Shown here: in pieces, positions 9,501-17,780 of the stretch
Position numbering within the stretch: the first letter of the stretch is position 1
How the letters are laid out: every line of letters starts with the position of its first letter
Origin: Bernardetiaceae bacterium
GTDB lineage: Bacteria; Bacteroidota; Bacteroidia; Cytophagales; Thermoflexibacteraceae
DNA: 64,000 nucleotides
Assembly (NCBI GenBank): GCA_025056255.1
Contig: JANWVT010000004.1
Coordinates: 1-64,000 of the forward strand
Direction: 5' to 3'
Notes under the pieces: model-generated
What the model was told of the DNA's origin: nothing
What the model saw: only the letters and a program-made list of their open reading frames with translations
Database searches by the model: none
Made by a program: the position numbers and the translations under genes

Positions 9501-11165
9501 CGCTACGAAGGTAAAATTTTAGACATACAGTTCGATTCGGTGCGCTATGCTAAACGCATTAGCCGCTATCGCAACAAAATTGCTGCATGGAAAATGAAAA
9601 TGAATCCCTCGGCAACTATCCCCATGCAAGACAGTGTGCGCCGACGCACAGCTAAACCTGTGGACTCTGCACGATTGGAGAAAAAAATAGCCCGCATAGA
9701 TGCCCGCATCCAACGCTTGCAAAACAAACTTGCAGAGGTAGAAGCCAAGCAAGCTGCTAAACAATCTACACCTATTAAACCCACTGGTGCATCGGCTACG
9801 GTTGCACGCCTGCTCACTGCTGTTCAAAATGTGCAGTTTAACTACGACGTAACGCGCAATACCATGATTCCGGGCGTACTGACTGTGCCGCGCTTTCTGG
9901 GTATGGACCGCCACTTCAACAATCCGGGTTGGGGCTTTGTATTTGGCAGTCAGGATATTAGTATCAAAGACCGGTTGGCGCAAAGCAATGCCTTGTCTAT
10001 CAGTCCGCTACAGAACAATTCGTTCATGCAAGGTCGCAACAGCAACCTAAGTGTTGTTGCCAATATTTCGCCTGTGAGAGATTTTGACCTTCGGGTAGAT
10101 TGGCGCAAGGTAAGTACTGGCAATTACAGCGAAGTGTTCCGATTCAATCCGAGCATAGGAACACACGAGTCGCAGTCGCCTATGCGCAATGGGCAGTATA
10201 GCATCAGTTTCAACACCTTGCGAACGGCTTTCAGCCGCGACAATGCAGCCAACCAGTCGCCTATTTTTGATACATTCATCCAAAATCGGCAAATCATTCG
10301 CCGCCGATTAGAGACTGAGGTGCCGGGCGCTAACTTCGACCTCAACGGACAAGACGTGCTCATTCCTGCATTCTTATCGGCATATACTGGTAAAGACCCT
10401 GAAAATCAGGCTTTGTCGGCATTTCCGCGCATCCCGCTGCCCAATTGGCAGCTTACCTACACAGGGCTTACACAACTGCCTTTCTTCAAGCAAAACTTCC
10501 GACAAATTCAAATTAAACACAGCTACAAAAATGACTACAACGTGGGCAACTTTACCTCGTCGCTGCTCTACGGACCCGATTTTCTCCGTTTAGACATCCG
10601 CGAGCATGCGCTTCCGTTCCCCATCATAGACCCTGTTACTCAAGCCATTGTGCCGATTTTTGTAATGAATCAGGTAACCATAGATGAAAATTTTGCTCCT
10701 CTTTTGGGCCTAACCATGCGCACTACTAAAAACATGACCATTACACTAAACTACAACAAGCGGCGCACACTGGGGCTTACCCTGAACAATGCACAGATTA
10801 GCGAAATGCGCAACGACGACCTCACCTTAGACGTAGGCTTTACCAAAGCTAATTTGCGCATTCCTTTCAAAATTGATGGCGGCTACGTAGTACTGAAAAA
10901 TGACCTAACCTTCCGCATGTCGTTTACAATTCGCGACACGCGCACTTTGCAACGCCGCATTCAAGATGGCGTGCAAGAAAGCATTGCTACTATGGGCAAT
11001 TACAACTTGCAACTGCGCCCCACTATTAACTACGTAGTCAACCAACAAGTAAGCGTACAGTTGTATTTCGACCGCCAAATCAACAATCCGTTAGTATCTA
11101 ATTCGTTCCGTCGCACCAATACTGCTTTTGGCTTCCAATTGCGCTTCAACTTATCACAGTTGTAA
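3516..11165 (+). CDS. sprA: Cell-surface protein SprA (type IX secretion translocon)
   Basis: At 2549 residues this is the largest gene in the window and has the usual length and architecture of SprA, the giant outer-membrane barrel through which type IX substrates leave the cell and which gliding Bacteroidota need. A signal peptide (to about residue 29) is followed by a proline-rich stretch, repeated SprA-type segments (for example NGNIVLDLGGKWQRIENPQI, and FIDDFEGAE near residue 870), and a C-terminus ending in an aromatic beta-strand (FGFQLRFNLSQL). Around residues 1945-2090 is a very basic, heptad-like insertion (see findings). Together with gldH at 34.9 kb it shows that the cell has type IX secretion/gliding machinery. 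Confidence 0.96.
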   Translation: MIVAKNFVAGFCCLLWLCTLTCTEDACAQGRPRRTSANQPTRTAPASSSTDVTISQDTTDVDAPDTTRLGSGINRRAVTRPFSLRDREIERYAGFFTPYRQRISPLLGKPFNPKIELEPNGQFYKLQQQIGNFNYRIPARAPFEQVERARSIELSRNYYRTLSRAADGTDPVKSGRLIPPIKLPPLADRLFGGSTLDIQPNGNIVLDLGGKWQRIENPQILLRQQRNGGLFFDQQIQLNMVGKIGTKLNLNFNWDTKSSFQFENTFLTGYTAQEEDIIQEVKVGNVSMPVSNGLITGAQNLFGVKTRLRFGKLWINAIASQSRGTVETMRIRGGAQVRPFEIRADSYDENRHFFLGQFFRHNYEPSLRTIPVITSGVVITRVEAYVTNRNNNTQTLRNIVALLDLGEGEPFRADNPSIAPAAGRVPTDNAANRLFANLEATPAVRDPDRLREVMERNFGLIKGTDYEMLRGARKLQPNEFVIHPNLGYISLVTPLRNDEVLAVSFEYTYNGKVYRVGELTENYQNRSNNDIIILKMLRPSTIRKDIPSWDLMMKNIYSLQTQQLERTNFQLRIIYRDDATGIDNPNLQEGANLKDVPLVQVMRLDLLNQNNDPQPDGNMDFIEGITVDSRNGRIIFPVLEPFGSHLERQFIPQVEQQLINRYVFNELYRGTRMDAMLLTSKSKFFIKGSFQSASSAEIRLNGINIARNSVQIRAGGTMLMEGTDYTVDYQMGTVRITNTGILSSGKEIIIQYERQDLFNFQTRNLVGTDLEYRFSKDFRLHTTLMHMNERPNITRVSIGAEPTRNTLWGFGLNYRKESRWLTRMIDKLPLVSTKAPSTIALSGDFAQIIPGANQLIGMNGGTSFIDDFEGAEVPYELGRQPQTWALGSVPNQFRPTNPSNPLEYSYRRARLAWYTVDNTVFFNRGLGQAPPSNISQQDRCNHYVRPISFDEIFRGRDPQMLNNPDMTMDLAFYPEERGMYNYNPNLLPDGRLPNPRQNFGAITKGITHDIDFDNINIQYIEFWLLDPFIRGVNGQIITNVNGRNVGINNTTGGKLFFNLGNISEDYIPDGRHGFENGLPTNDTDRDTVRTAWGVVTRKPYLTNAFAAEPGARARQDVGMDGLNDEQERIFFRNYLNQVRARVSGAAYAQIERDPSADNFAYYLSDEATAQDLKVFDRYKFFNGMEGNSPEGAGTQSNSFLPDNEDLNRDNTLNDIDAYYEYEIDLRPGRLESNPFVVDKVVTSSRTSCNEDVTWYLFRIPIRDFTRKVGDINDFKSIRFIRAYLTDWEQPVVLRLAHFQLVGAQWRPFLQSLEQPGLQVPREPVRTVFTVSSVNAEENGPEKTESGRTPYVLPPGFIRDLDFASNTQARRNEQSLRLCVDNLADRDARAVYKNYIVDMVNYERIKMFVHVSPFNRQTPLNDNDINVFVRFGTDFTENYYEVQMPSLVTPLGTTTAEGIWPEENSLDIGVMDLVNAKAERNRLGLSLRLPYITEIGRFRVTIVGNPDLSNVQTIMIGIRNPETPDGRPQSACIWVNELRVAGFNRRPGWAAQARLNATLADVAIVNASFRYSSPFFGGIQDKISQRTREHSLEYDIASTVQLHKFGLERIGFSLPMFASYERRLITPYFNPLDPDMPLSLALETRPNADAIGLRNLVREDMIRRSLNFTNVRKTKVKTNAQTHLWDIENLAFNFAYSDATNTNIRTAEYVERFTKVGLQYNYNNPTATPLEPFKNVVFLDAPYLKFLKDFNINPMPASITFTGDIDRRFIKTQLRNADLNTLGVAPLYEKAFTFNRAYNVRWSLTKSLGLDYNAQAFSIIDEPVGEINNELVDPRRNVTRRDSVINNILRLGRMKNYVQTVGVQYEVPFKMFPATDWLNANARYQAGYTWTAGAVGIADTLGNSMQNNSGLRVSGQMNMRTLYNKSRILRALLNPNRQGIQPEPWGEAKKRRLKARIERNQKRKNILTGVAPLPTTPAEGQPTLSPRQLRYQAKIDRYEGKILDIQFDSVRYAKRISRYRNKIAAWKMKMNPSATIPMQDSVRRRTAKPVDSARLEKKIARIDARIQRLQNKLAEVEAKQAAKQSTPIKPTGASATVARLLTAVQNVQFNYDVTRNTMIPGVLTVPRFLGMDRHFNNPGWGFVFGSQDISIKDRLAQSNALSISPLQNNSFMQGRNSNLSVVANISPVRDFDLRVDWRKVSTGNYSEVFRFNPSIGTHESQSPMRNGQYSISFNTLRTAFSRDNAANQSPIFDTFIQNRQIIRRRLETEVPGANFDLNGQDVLIPAFLSAYTGKDPENQALSAFPRIPLPNWQLTYTGLTQLPFFKQNFRQIQIKHSYKNDYNVGNFTSSLLYGPDFLRLDIREHALPFPIIDPVTQAIVPIFVMNQVTIDENFAPLLGLTMRTTKNMTITLNYNKRRTLGLTLNNAQISEMRNDDLTLDVGFTKANLRIPFKIDGGYVVLKNDLTFRMSFTIRDTRTLQRRIQDGVQESIATMGNYNLQLRPTINYVVNQQVSVQLYFDRQINNPLVSNSFRRTNTAFGFQLRFNLSQL

Positions 11166-11215
11166 GATGGATGCTTCAATAAAAAAATATAATTTTGTAT
11201 AAAAATTGATTTTTC

Positions 11216-13687
11216 ATGGAGCAACACAGCGGACAGATGCAAGAAGTGCTGCCTGTTTCGGGCATGTACGAAAATTGGTTCTTAGACTACGCTTCGTATG
11301 TCATTTTAGAACGAGCCGTACCAGCTGTAGAAGACGGACTCAAACCCGTGCAAAGGCGCATTCTGCATGCCATGAAAGAAATGGACGACGGACGCTACAA
11401 TAAAGTAGCCAACATCATCGGGCAAACCATGCAATACCATCCGCATGGCGATGCTTCTATTAGTGATGCCATCGTAAACTTGGGGCAAAAAGAACTGCTG
11501 ATAGACACACAAGGTAACTGGGGCGATATTCGCACTGGCGACGGTGCTGCTGCCGCCCGTTACATAGAAGCTCGCCTGAGCAAGTTTGCCTTGGAAGTGG
11601 TCTTCAATCCGCAAACAACCGAGTGGCAAGCCTCTTACGATGGGCGCAAAAAAGAACCCGTTACCTTGCCAGTCAAGTTTCCGTTGCTATTGGCACAAGG
11701 CGTAGAAGGCATTGCCGTAGGGCTCTCTACTCGTATTCTGCCGCATAATTTTTGCGAGCTCATTCGTGCTTCCATTAGCTTGCTCAAAGGCAAACCCATA
11801 GAAATTTATCCCGACTTTCCCACAGGTGGGCTCCTAGATGTGAGCGACTACCGGCAAGGGCGCAAAGGTGGCAAAGTACGCGTACGTGCCCGCATTGAAG
11901 AGTTAGACAGCAAAACGCTGATTATCAGAGAGATTCCATATGGTACTACCACCGCCTCGTTGATAGAGTCCATTTTAAAAGCCAACGAAGCAGGAAAAAT
12001 CAAAATCAAAAAAGTGGTGGACAATACCGCCAAAGATGTAGAAATTCTCATTCATCTTGAACCTAAAACTTCTCCTGATATCACCATTGGGGCATTGTAT
12101 GCTTTTACTGACTGCGAAGTGAGCATTTCTCCCAATGCCTGCGTAATTGTGGGCAACAAGCCGCAGTTTTTAGGTGTAGATGAGATTCTAAAAATCAGCA
12201 CCGAGCAAACCGTATCGCTGCTGCGCCGCGAGTTAGAAATTAAACGCAACGAGTTGCAAGAAAAACTGCTGTATGCCTCTTTGGAAAAAATTTTCATTGA
12301 AAACCGCATCTACAGGCATATTGAAGAATGTACTACGTGGGAGCAAGTCATCCAAACCATTGATGATGGCATCAGCCCCTACAAGGCACAATTTTACCGC
12401 CCTATCACACGTGACGATATTATTGCACTAACAGAAATCAAAATTAAGCGCATCTCCAAATATGATGCTTTTAAAGCTGACGAACTCATGCGCAAGCTCA
12501 GCGAAGAACTCGCCCAAACTGAGCACCACTTAGCGCATCTGATTGAGTTTGCTATTGACTATTTTAAAAACCTGCTCGCCAAATATGGCAAAGGCAGAGA
12601 GCGCAAAACTGAAATTCGCACCTTCGATACCATTGCAGCCGTTAAAGTGGCTGCTGCTAACGAAAAACTCTACATCAATCGCAAAGAAGGTTTCATCGGA
12701 TTTGGTCTGAAAAAAGACGAAGACGCCGAATATGTATGCGACTGTTCGGATATCGATGACATTGTCGTGTTTTTGCGCAACGGCACATTTAAAGTAGTCA
12801 AAATTGCTGAAAAGGTTTTTGTAGGGAAAGACATTTTGCATGCCGAAGTATTCAACAAAGACGATGAAAGGCGTACGTTCAACATGCTGTATTTAGACGG
12901 AGAGAGCGGCATTACCTACGCTAAACGCTTCCAAATTGGCGGTATTACGCGCGACAAAGAGTACGAGCTCACCAAAGGCACCCCCGGCTCCAAAGTGCTC
13001 TATTTCACTTCTAATCCCAACGGCGAGGCAGAGCTTGTTACGGTTACCCTTACGCCCGGCTGTAAAGCCAAAGTAAAAGTGTTCGACTATGACTTTTCAG
13101 ACCTTGCCATTAAAGGACGCAGCGCACAAGGTAATATTTTAACGCGCTATCCTATCAAAAGTGTGAAGCTAAAAATGGCGGGCGTTTCTACACTTGGCGG
13201 CTTAGATGTGTACTACGACCCCATTGTAGGACGGCTCAATACTGAACAGCGCGGCTATCTGCTGGGAACATTTCACGGCGAAGATACCATATTGGCACTC
13301 TACAAAGATGGCACTTATGAGGTAACAGGCTATGACCTTGCCAACCGGTATGAGCCCAACGATGTAATCAAACTGTACAAATTATCAAAAAATACTATCG
13401 TTTCAGCTATCTACTTCGATGGCGAAAATCAGCAGTATTATGTCAAACGCTTCCAAATAGAGACCAGTTCATTGGGCAAGAAGTTTTTATTTATTTCCGA
13501 CCATCCCAAGTCGAAGCTATTGGCAGCCACTGCCGATGAACAAGCACAAGCAAAAATTCGCTATGTAAAAGCCGACAAGCAAGAAGAAACTACCATTTGC
13601 GACTTAGACCTACTGGCAGAAGTGCGTGGTTGGAAAGCATTGGGCAACCGATTGCCATACACCAAAATCAAGTCGGTAGAGTTGTAG
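11216..13687 (+). CDS. parC: DNA topoisomerase IV subunit A (ParC-type)
   Basis: The 823-residue product is a type IIA topoisomerase A subunit that cuts and rejoins DNA. The catalytic Tyr lies at about residue 116 in AAAARYIEARL, after the conserved DGLKPVQRRIL and YHPHGDASISDAIV segments. The C-terminal half has the beta-pinwheel repeats of this family. The canonical GyrA box (QRRGGKG) is not present; a weak match, IKGRSAQGN, stands in its place. This favours topoisomerase IV (decatenation) over gyrase. parE is not next to it. It follows sprA by 50 bases on the same strand. Confidence 0.9.
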   Translation: MEQHSGQMQEVLPVSGMYENWFLDYASYVILERAVPAVEDGLKPVQRRILHAMKEMDDGRYNKVANIIGQTMQYHPHGDASISDAIVNLGQKELLIDTQGNWGDIRTGDGAAAARYIEARLSKFALEVVFNPQTTEWQASYDGRKKEPVTLPVKFPLLLAQGVEGIAVGLSTRILPHNFCELIRASISLLKGKPIEIYPDFPTGGLLDVSDYRQGRKGGKVRVRARIEELDSKTLIIREIPYGTTTASLIESILKANEAGKIKIKKVVDNTAKDVEILIHLEPKTSPDITIGALYAFTDCEVSISPNACVIVGNKPQFLGVDEILKISTEQTVSLLRRELEIKRNELQEKLLYASLEKIFIENRIYRHIEECTTWEQVIQTIDDGISPYKAQFYRPITRDDIIALTEIKIKRISKYDAFKADELMRKLSEELAQTEHHLAHLIEFAIDYFKNLLAKYGKGRERKTEIRTFDTIAAVKVAAANEKLYINRKEGFIGFGLKKDEDAEYVCDCSDIDDIVVFLRNGTFKVVKIAEKVFVGKDILHAEVFNKDDERRTFNMLYLDGESGITYAKRFQIGGITRDKEYELTKGTPGSKVLYFTSNPNGEAELVTVTLTPGCKAKVKVFDYDFSDLAIKGRSAQGNILTRYPIKSVKLKMAGVSTLGGLDVYYDPIVGRLNTEQRGYLLGTFHGEDTILALYKDGTYEVTGYDLANRYEPNDVIKLYKLSKNTIVSAIYFDGENQQYYVKRFQIETSSLGKKFLFISDHPKSKLLAATADEQAQAKIRYVKADKQEETTICDLDLLAEVRGWKALGNRLPYTKIKSVEL

Positions 13688-13730
13688 GCTGCTTATGCAA
13701 CTATAAGCATTGGAAAAAACAAACTTACAT

Positions 13731-13822
13731 GCTGCCGTTGCACGTTGCCGTTGCACGCGCCGTTGCACGCGCCGTTGCACGCGCCGTTGCACGTCGCCGT
13801 TGTTCATCTCTTCACGAACAAC
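13731..13822 (-). repeat. Short tandem-repeat element, copy 2 (12/13-base units with flanking hairpin)
   Basis: On the minus strand six units related to GTGCAACGGC(R)GC occupy 13805-13731: lengths 13, 12, 12, 12, 13 and 13. They are preceded by the inverted repeat GTTGTTC / GAACAAC (13799-13822), whose loop GTGAAGAGAT matches the loop beside copy 1. After the units comes ATGTAAGTTTGTTTTTT, which resembles the end of copy 3. The element lies between the convergent ends of parC and trmB, in a 338-base gap with no other gene. Confidence 0.85.
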
Positions 13823-14025
13823 CCTTTGTGATGCGTGAGAGCACATCAGCCGACTTTCAGCATCATTGTACATAATTGGCCTGATTAGTGCTTGCAATGG
13901 AGCCAGCAAGCGTGTGGGAATAGAAATGTGCTTGTACAGCTAACCTGTATCGCTAATCTTTTCATTTACAAGCAGCTGATTGCCAGAGTAATTTTCTCTC
14001 GCATGGGTTGTACAAATGCAGTCGG

Positions 14026-14697
14026 CTACCAAAGGCGACACTTCAAGTAGTGAATTTTATGCCCTTTGGCAACAAACATTTCTTCGTATTTGGTGCGGAT
14101 AGGTGCACCGTTGATATCTAAGTGGTCAGCTATTAGCGGCGAGTGGTACAGGTCTTCTGTATAAGACAAATCGGTAATGTTTTCGCTTTGCAACACTTCT
14201 ATTGTGTAGTGAAAAAGCTGGGCGCTGTCAGTGCGGAGGCGCAGCCACATGCCCGGTTTTCCAATATGGCGGTAGTGTTGTAAAAATCGCTGATTAGTGA
14301 GGCGTCGGCGCTCGTCTCCATCTTTGGGGCGCGGGTCGGGGTGAATCAGCCATATTTCACTCACCTCGCCCGGAGCAAAAAACTGCTCAATATTTTGTAT
14401 TTGTGCCCGCAAAAAGGCTGCATTGCGCAAGCCTTTTTGTAAACACAACTGGCTGCCTTTCCACAAGCGTGCTCCTTTGATGTCCACGCCAATAAAATTT
14501 TGCTCAGGAAATTTTTCGGCAAGTGCTACGGTATATTCGCCACGCCCGCAGGCAAGTTCTAGTACAATAGGGTTGGTATTGTGAAAGTAGGTTTGCTGCC
14601 AGTTGCCGCGGATAGTTTCATATTGTGGCTTACCGCGCTGCAAAACGTTGTATGCCACTTGATTGTCGGCAAAGCGTGCTAATTTGTTGCGTCCCAT
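14026..14697 (-). CDS. trmB: tRNA (guanine-N7-)-methyltransferase
   Basis: This 223-residue enzyme transfers a methyl group from S-adenosylmethionine to G46 in the variable loop of tRNA. The SAM-binding motif I is VLELACGRGEY (about residues 45-55), followed by FIGVDIKGARLWKG and the family signature IWLIHPDPRPK (about residues 115-125). Length fits the family. The start ATG at 14697 is clear. It reads in the same direction as dusB, 57 bases upstream, so the two tRNA-modification genes probably form a unit. Its 3' end faces the tandem-repeat element at 13.7-13.8 kb. Confidence 0.94.
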   Translation of the reverse strand: MGRNKLARFADNQVAYNVLQRGKPQYETIRGNWQQTYFHNTNPIVLELACGRGEYTVALAEKFPEQNFIGVDIKGARLWKGSQLCLQKGLRNAAFLRAQIQNIEQFFAPGEVSEIWLIHPDPRPKDGDERRRLTNQRFLQHYRHIGKPGMWLRLRTDSAQLFHYTIEVLQSENITDLSYTEDLYHSPLIADHLDINGAPIRTKYEEMFVAKGHKIHYLKCRLW

Positions 14698-14754
14698 AGT
14701 GCTATAAAGCTCATGTACAAACCCAACATACTGGTTTAAGAAATGCTGTGGGGC

Positions 14755-15759
14755 TTATGCTGCTGTTATATCAAGCGGCACGTCGGCAAAGCGCTCTGCT
14801 ACCTCTTCTAATACAGCACAAACAGCTTCGTAGGTGGTAGCTTCTACTAAGCGCGTGCGATACTCTTTAAAGTGCGGAATAAATCGGAAATAGTTGGTAT
14901 AGTGTCGGCGCATTTCAAAGATGCCCATTTTCGGACCTTTCCAACGTACAGAAAAATCCAAATGTTGACGGCAAGTGTCTATGCGCTCTTGCAGGGTAGG
15001 AGGGGGTAGCTTTTTGCCGGTTTGCATGTAATATTTTACTTCGCGGAAAATCCACGGATAGCCTATTGCAGCTCTGCCAATCATGATACCATCTACGCCA
15101 TAGCGGTTGCGGTATTCTAAGGCTTTTTCGGGGCTATCAATATCGCCATTGCCAAAAATGGGGATATGAATGGAAGGCAAGTTTTTTACTTCGGCAATCA
15201 GTCGCCAGTCTGCTTGCCCCTTATACATTTGCGCGCGGGTGCGCCCGTGAATAGTAAGCGCCTGAATACCAACATCTTGTAGGCGTTGTGCGGCTTCTAT
15301 GATGTTGATGCTGTTTTCGTCCCATCCTAAGCGAGTTTTCACTGTTACAGGGCGCTTGCATATCTTGACGATGGCTTCGGTGATGCGCTGCATTTTGGGC
15401 AAGTCGCGCAGTAAACCTGCACCGGCACCTTTGCAAGCCACATTTTTCACCGGGCAGCCATAGTTGATATCTATCAGGTCGGGATTGACTGAGTCGGCAA
15501 TAGCAGCTGCCTCACGCATCACATCTTCTTTATCGCCAAAAATCTGAATGCCAATAGGGCGTTCATATTCGAAAATATCCAATTTCTGAACGCTTTTGGC
15601 AGCCTCGCGAATCAGTCCTTCGGCAGAGATAAATTCGGTGTACATCAAATCCACGCCGTTTTGTTTACACACGGCGCGAAAAGGCGGGTCGCTTACATCT
15701 TCCATAGGTGCAAGCAACAGCGGAAACTCTCCCAGTTCAATATCACCGATTTTCACCAT
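14755..15759 (-). CDS. dusB: tRNA-dihydrouridine synthase (DusB-type)
   Basis: The 334-residue product is an FMN-dependent TIM-barrel enzyme that reduces uridine to dihydrouridine in tRNA. Diagnostic are LLAPMEDVSDPPFR at the N-terminus, DINYGCPVKNVACKGAGAG with the catalytic Cys (about residues 98-116), the phosphate-binding LTIHGRTRAQ, and GNGDI followed by GIMIGRAAIG. It is divergent from the CPBP protease gene (56-base gap, where the rightward promoter may include TATATTTTGC at 15785) and is followed by trmB on its own strand. Confidence 0.93.
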   Translation of the reverse strand: MVKIGDIELGEFPLLLAPMEDVSDPPFRAVCKQNGVDLMYTEFISAEGLIREAAKSVQKLDIFEYERPIGIQIFGDKEDVMREAAAIADSVNPDLIDINYGCPVKNVACKGAGAGLLRDLPKMQRITEAIVKICKRPVTVKTRLGWDENSINIIEAAQRLQDVGIQALTIHGRTRAQMYKGQADWRLIAEVKNLPSIHIPIFGNGDIDSPEKALEYRNRYGVDGIMIGRAAIGYPWIFREVKYYMQTGKKLPPPTLQERIDTCRQHLDFSVRWKGPKMGIFEMRRHYTNYFRFIPHFKEYRTRLVEATTYEAVCAVLEEVAERFADVPLDITAA

Positions 15760-15815
15760 GCTATTCCGATTCTGAAAGGCTTTTTATATTTTGCCTGCAA
15801 AATTACGGGGAATCT

Positions 15816-16757
15816 ATGTTATTCGAAAAAGAGAATGCTCTGCCGCCCAAAAGCGCACTATGGACTTCACTACTGCTATTTATTCCAGTATTTGCGGCAG
15901 GGTTATTTTTCTTCAATTTTATAGGATTGCTTGTTACATTGCCTCTATTCAACTGGGATATTGACCAAATACTATTTGCCACTGCCGCCCCCAAAGGCAA
16001 CGACCGAATAGGGCTGTTGATTATGCAAGGTGTTATTGCGGTAGGTAGTTTTTTGCTCGTACCAGCCTGGTTTATGAAGCAATGGGATGCTGACAAAAAC
16101 CTGTACAAGCAAACCATAGCCCATATTTGCAAGCCACTTCCTGCAACGGTTTGGCTTGCTGCTATTGGAGTGGTGGTATTGGCACTGCCAATGATCGGTT
16201 GGGCAGTAAAATGGAACGAGGCATGGCAGTTCCCTGCCTTGCTTGCAGAGTTTGAAAACTGGGCAAAGGATAAGGAAGCCGAACTCAAACGATTGACCTT
16301 GCTGTTGTTAGATTTTCAATCTCCGCTGGAGTTGGTTCTTGGGCTACTCGTAATTGCTGTTATTCCGGGTTTTTGTGAAGAATGGCTCTTTCGTGGGTTT
16401 CTGCAGCAGCGCTTGCAACAGCTTTTTGGCAATAAGCACGTAGCAGTTTGGGTAGCAGCCGTTCTGTTCAGTATTTTCCATTTGCAATTTTACGGATTTG
16501 TTCCTCGTGCACTCTTAGGGGCTATATTTGGCTATCTGTTCGTGTTTACAGGCAACTTAGCGCTGCCTATGTTGGCTCATTTCTTTAACAATGCTTACAC
16601 CATGCTACTGATGTATGCCTATCATCAGAAGTGGACAGATATTAATATTGAAGATACTCCCGCTGTGTCGCCTTTGATGGCAATAAGTTCTGCCCTGTTG
16701 GTTATGGGGCTTTTGATGTGGCTGCGCAAGTATGAAAACAACCCTGTTAAACAATGA
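15816..16757 (+). CDS. CPBP-family intramembrane metalloprotease
   Basis: A 313-residue integral membrane protein with about eight hydrophobic segments. The C-terminal half carries the CPBP (Abi/CAAX protease) motifs: CEEWLFRGFLQQRL with the EExxxR signature, FSIFHLQFYGF with the second His motif, and LPMLAHFFNN with the third. In this family such proteins cleave prenylated or other membrane peptides; the substrate here is unknown. ATG 15816 is chosen because the longer frame would overlap dusB from a GTG. The stop overlaps the next start (ATGA at 16754), so it is translationally coupled to the DUF2007 gene and then cdsA. Confidence 0.88.
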   Translation: MLFEKENALPPKSALWTSLLLFIPVFAAGLFFFNFIGLLVTLPLFNWDIDQILFATAAPKGNDRIGLLIMQGVIAVGSFLLVPAWFMKQWDADKNLYKQTIAHICKPLPATVWLAAIGVVVLALPMIGWAVKWNEAWQFPALLAEFENWAKDKEAELKRLTLLLLDFQSPLELVLGLLVIAVIPGFCEEWLFRGFLQQRLQQLFGNKHVAVWVAAVLFSIFHLQFYGFVPRALLGAIFGYLFVFTGNLALPMLAHFFNNAYTMLLMYAYHQKWTDINIEDTPAVSPLMAISSALLVMGLLMWLRKYENNPVKQ

Positions 16758-16969
16758 ACTGGCAAAAAATACACAGCACGGCTACTCTGTTACAAGCCGA
16801 AATTATTAAAGAGCGGCTACAAGCAAATGATATTCAAGCTATCATAGTCAACAAACGCGAAAGTGCCTACAACTTATTTGGCGAAGTAGAAATACATGTA
16901 TTGCGTGAAGATGTGATTAAAGCTCTGCAACTGCTAAAAGATGAACTGGAAACTGAATGGTCTGACTGA
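16754..16969 (+). CDS. DUF2007-family small protein
   Basis: A 71-residue soluble protein of the DUF2007 family (putative signal-transducing protein), with the typical N-terminus NWQKIHSTATLLQAEIIKERL and the segment GEVEIHVLREDVIKALQLL. These proteins have a small alpha-beta fold, are often found beside membrane proteins in Bacteroidota, and have no established function. The start overlaps the stop of the protease gene and its end overlaps the cdsA start by 29 bases, so the three genes form a tight operon. Confidence 0.85.
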   Translation: MNWQKIHSTATLLQAEIIKERLQANDIQAIIVNKRESAYNLFGEVEIHVLREDVIKALQLLKDELETEWSD

Positions 16970-17780
16970 ATTGCAACAACGCGTTATTGCGGCAGCTGTG
17001 GGCGCGTTGATTATTCTGAGCGCGCTAGCTTACAATGAATGGACTTATTTTGCCGTGTTTTTTTTCATTAGCATGTTTACCATGCTGGAGTTTTACAAAC
17101 TGTTGGGCTTAGATGGCAACTTGCCGCTGCGAACTTTTGGTACCACTGTAGGGCTAATTTTGTTTACCCTGACTTTTGTGGTGGAAAAATACAATTTCAA
17201 CCATGAGCTATACTACCTTGTTTTTGTGTTGCTTTCCACTGCTTTTGTGATTAAATTATATTCTAAGCACGACCAGAAGCCCTTCCGCAATGTTGCTTTC
17301 ACTTACCTTGGGATTATCTACGTGGCGGTGCCTTTTGCTTTGCTCAACACTGCTGTATTTATGAAAGGGGTTTACAGCAACCATGTTATAATGGGTTCTC
17401 TGTTCTTAATTTGGGCAAGCGACACAGGGGCTTACTTTACTGGACGTGCTTTTGGCAAACACAAATTATTCTTTCGCATATCACCTAAAAAAACGTGGGA
17501 GGGTAGTATTGGCGGTACGCTACTTGCATTAGCTTTTGCCTATTTGGTTTCGTTGTACTGTACCGACCTGCTACTTTGGCAATGGTTGTGTATTGCTATT
17601 ATCATTGTAATTACCGGCACCTATGGCGATTTGGTAGAGTCGCTTTTTAAACGCAGCATTCACATTAAAGATTCGGGCGATAGTATTCCCGGGCACGGGG
17701 GGTTCTTAGACCGATTCGACAGTTTACTGCTCTCTGCTCCGTTTATTGTTACCTTCGTTAGGTTGGTCAACTTGTTTTAG
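16941..17780 (+). CDS. cdsA: Phosphatidate cytidylyltransferase
   Basis: CdsA makes CDP-diacylglycerol from CTP and phosphatidate, the branch point of phospholipid synthesis, in the cytoplasmic membrane. The 279-residue product has about eight membrane segments and ends with the complete family signature: SLFKRSIHIKDSGD, then PGHGGFLDRFD (about residues 235-265). The ATG at 16941 lies inside the DUF2007 gene; a TTG at 16972 is an alternative start. The 3' end overlaps the end of the convergent gene at 17724 by 57 bases. Confidence 0.94.
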   Translation: MNWKLNGLTELQQRVIAAAVGALIILSALAYNEWTYFAVFFFISMFTMLEFYKLLGLDGNLPLRTFGTTVGLILFTLTFVVEKYNFNHELYYLVFVLLSTAFVIKLYSKHDQKPFRNVAFTYLGIIYVAVPFALLNTAVFMKGVYSNHVIMGSLFLIWASDTGAYFTGRAFGKHKLFFRISPKKTWEGSIGGTLLALAFAYLVSLYCTDLLLWQWLCIAIIIVITGTYGDLVESLFKRSIHIKDSGDSIPGHGGFLDRFDSLLLSAPFIVTFVRLVNLF

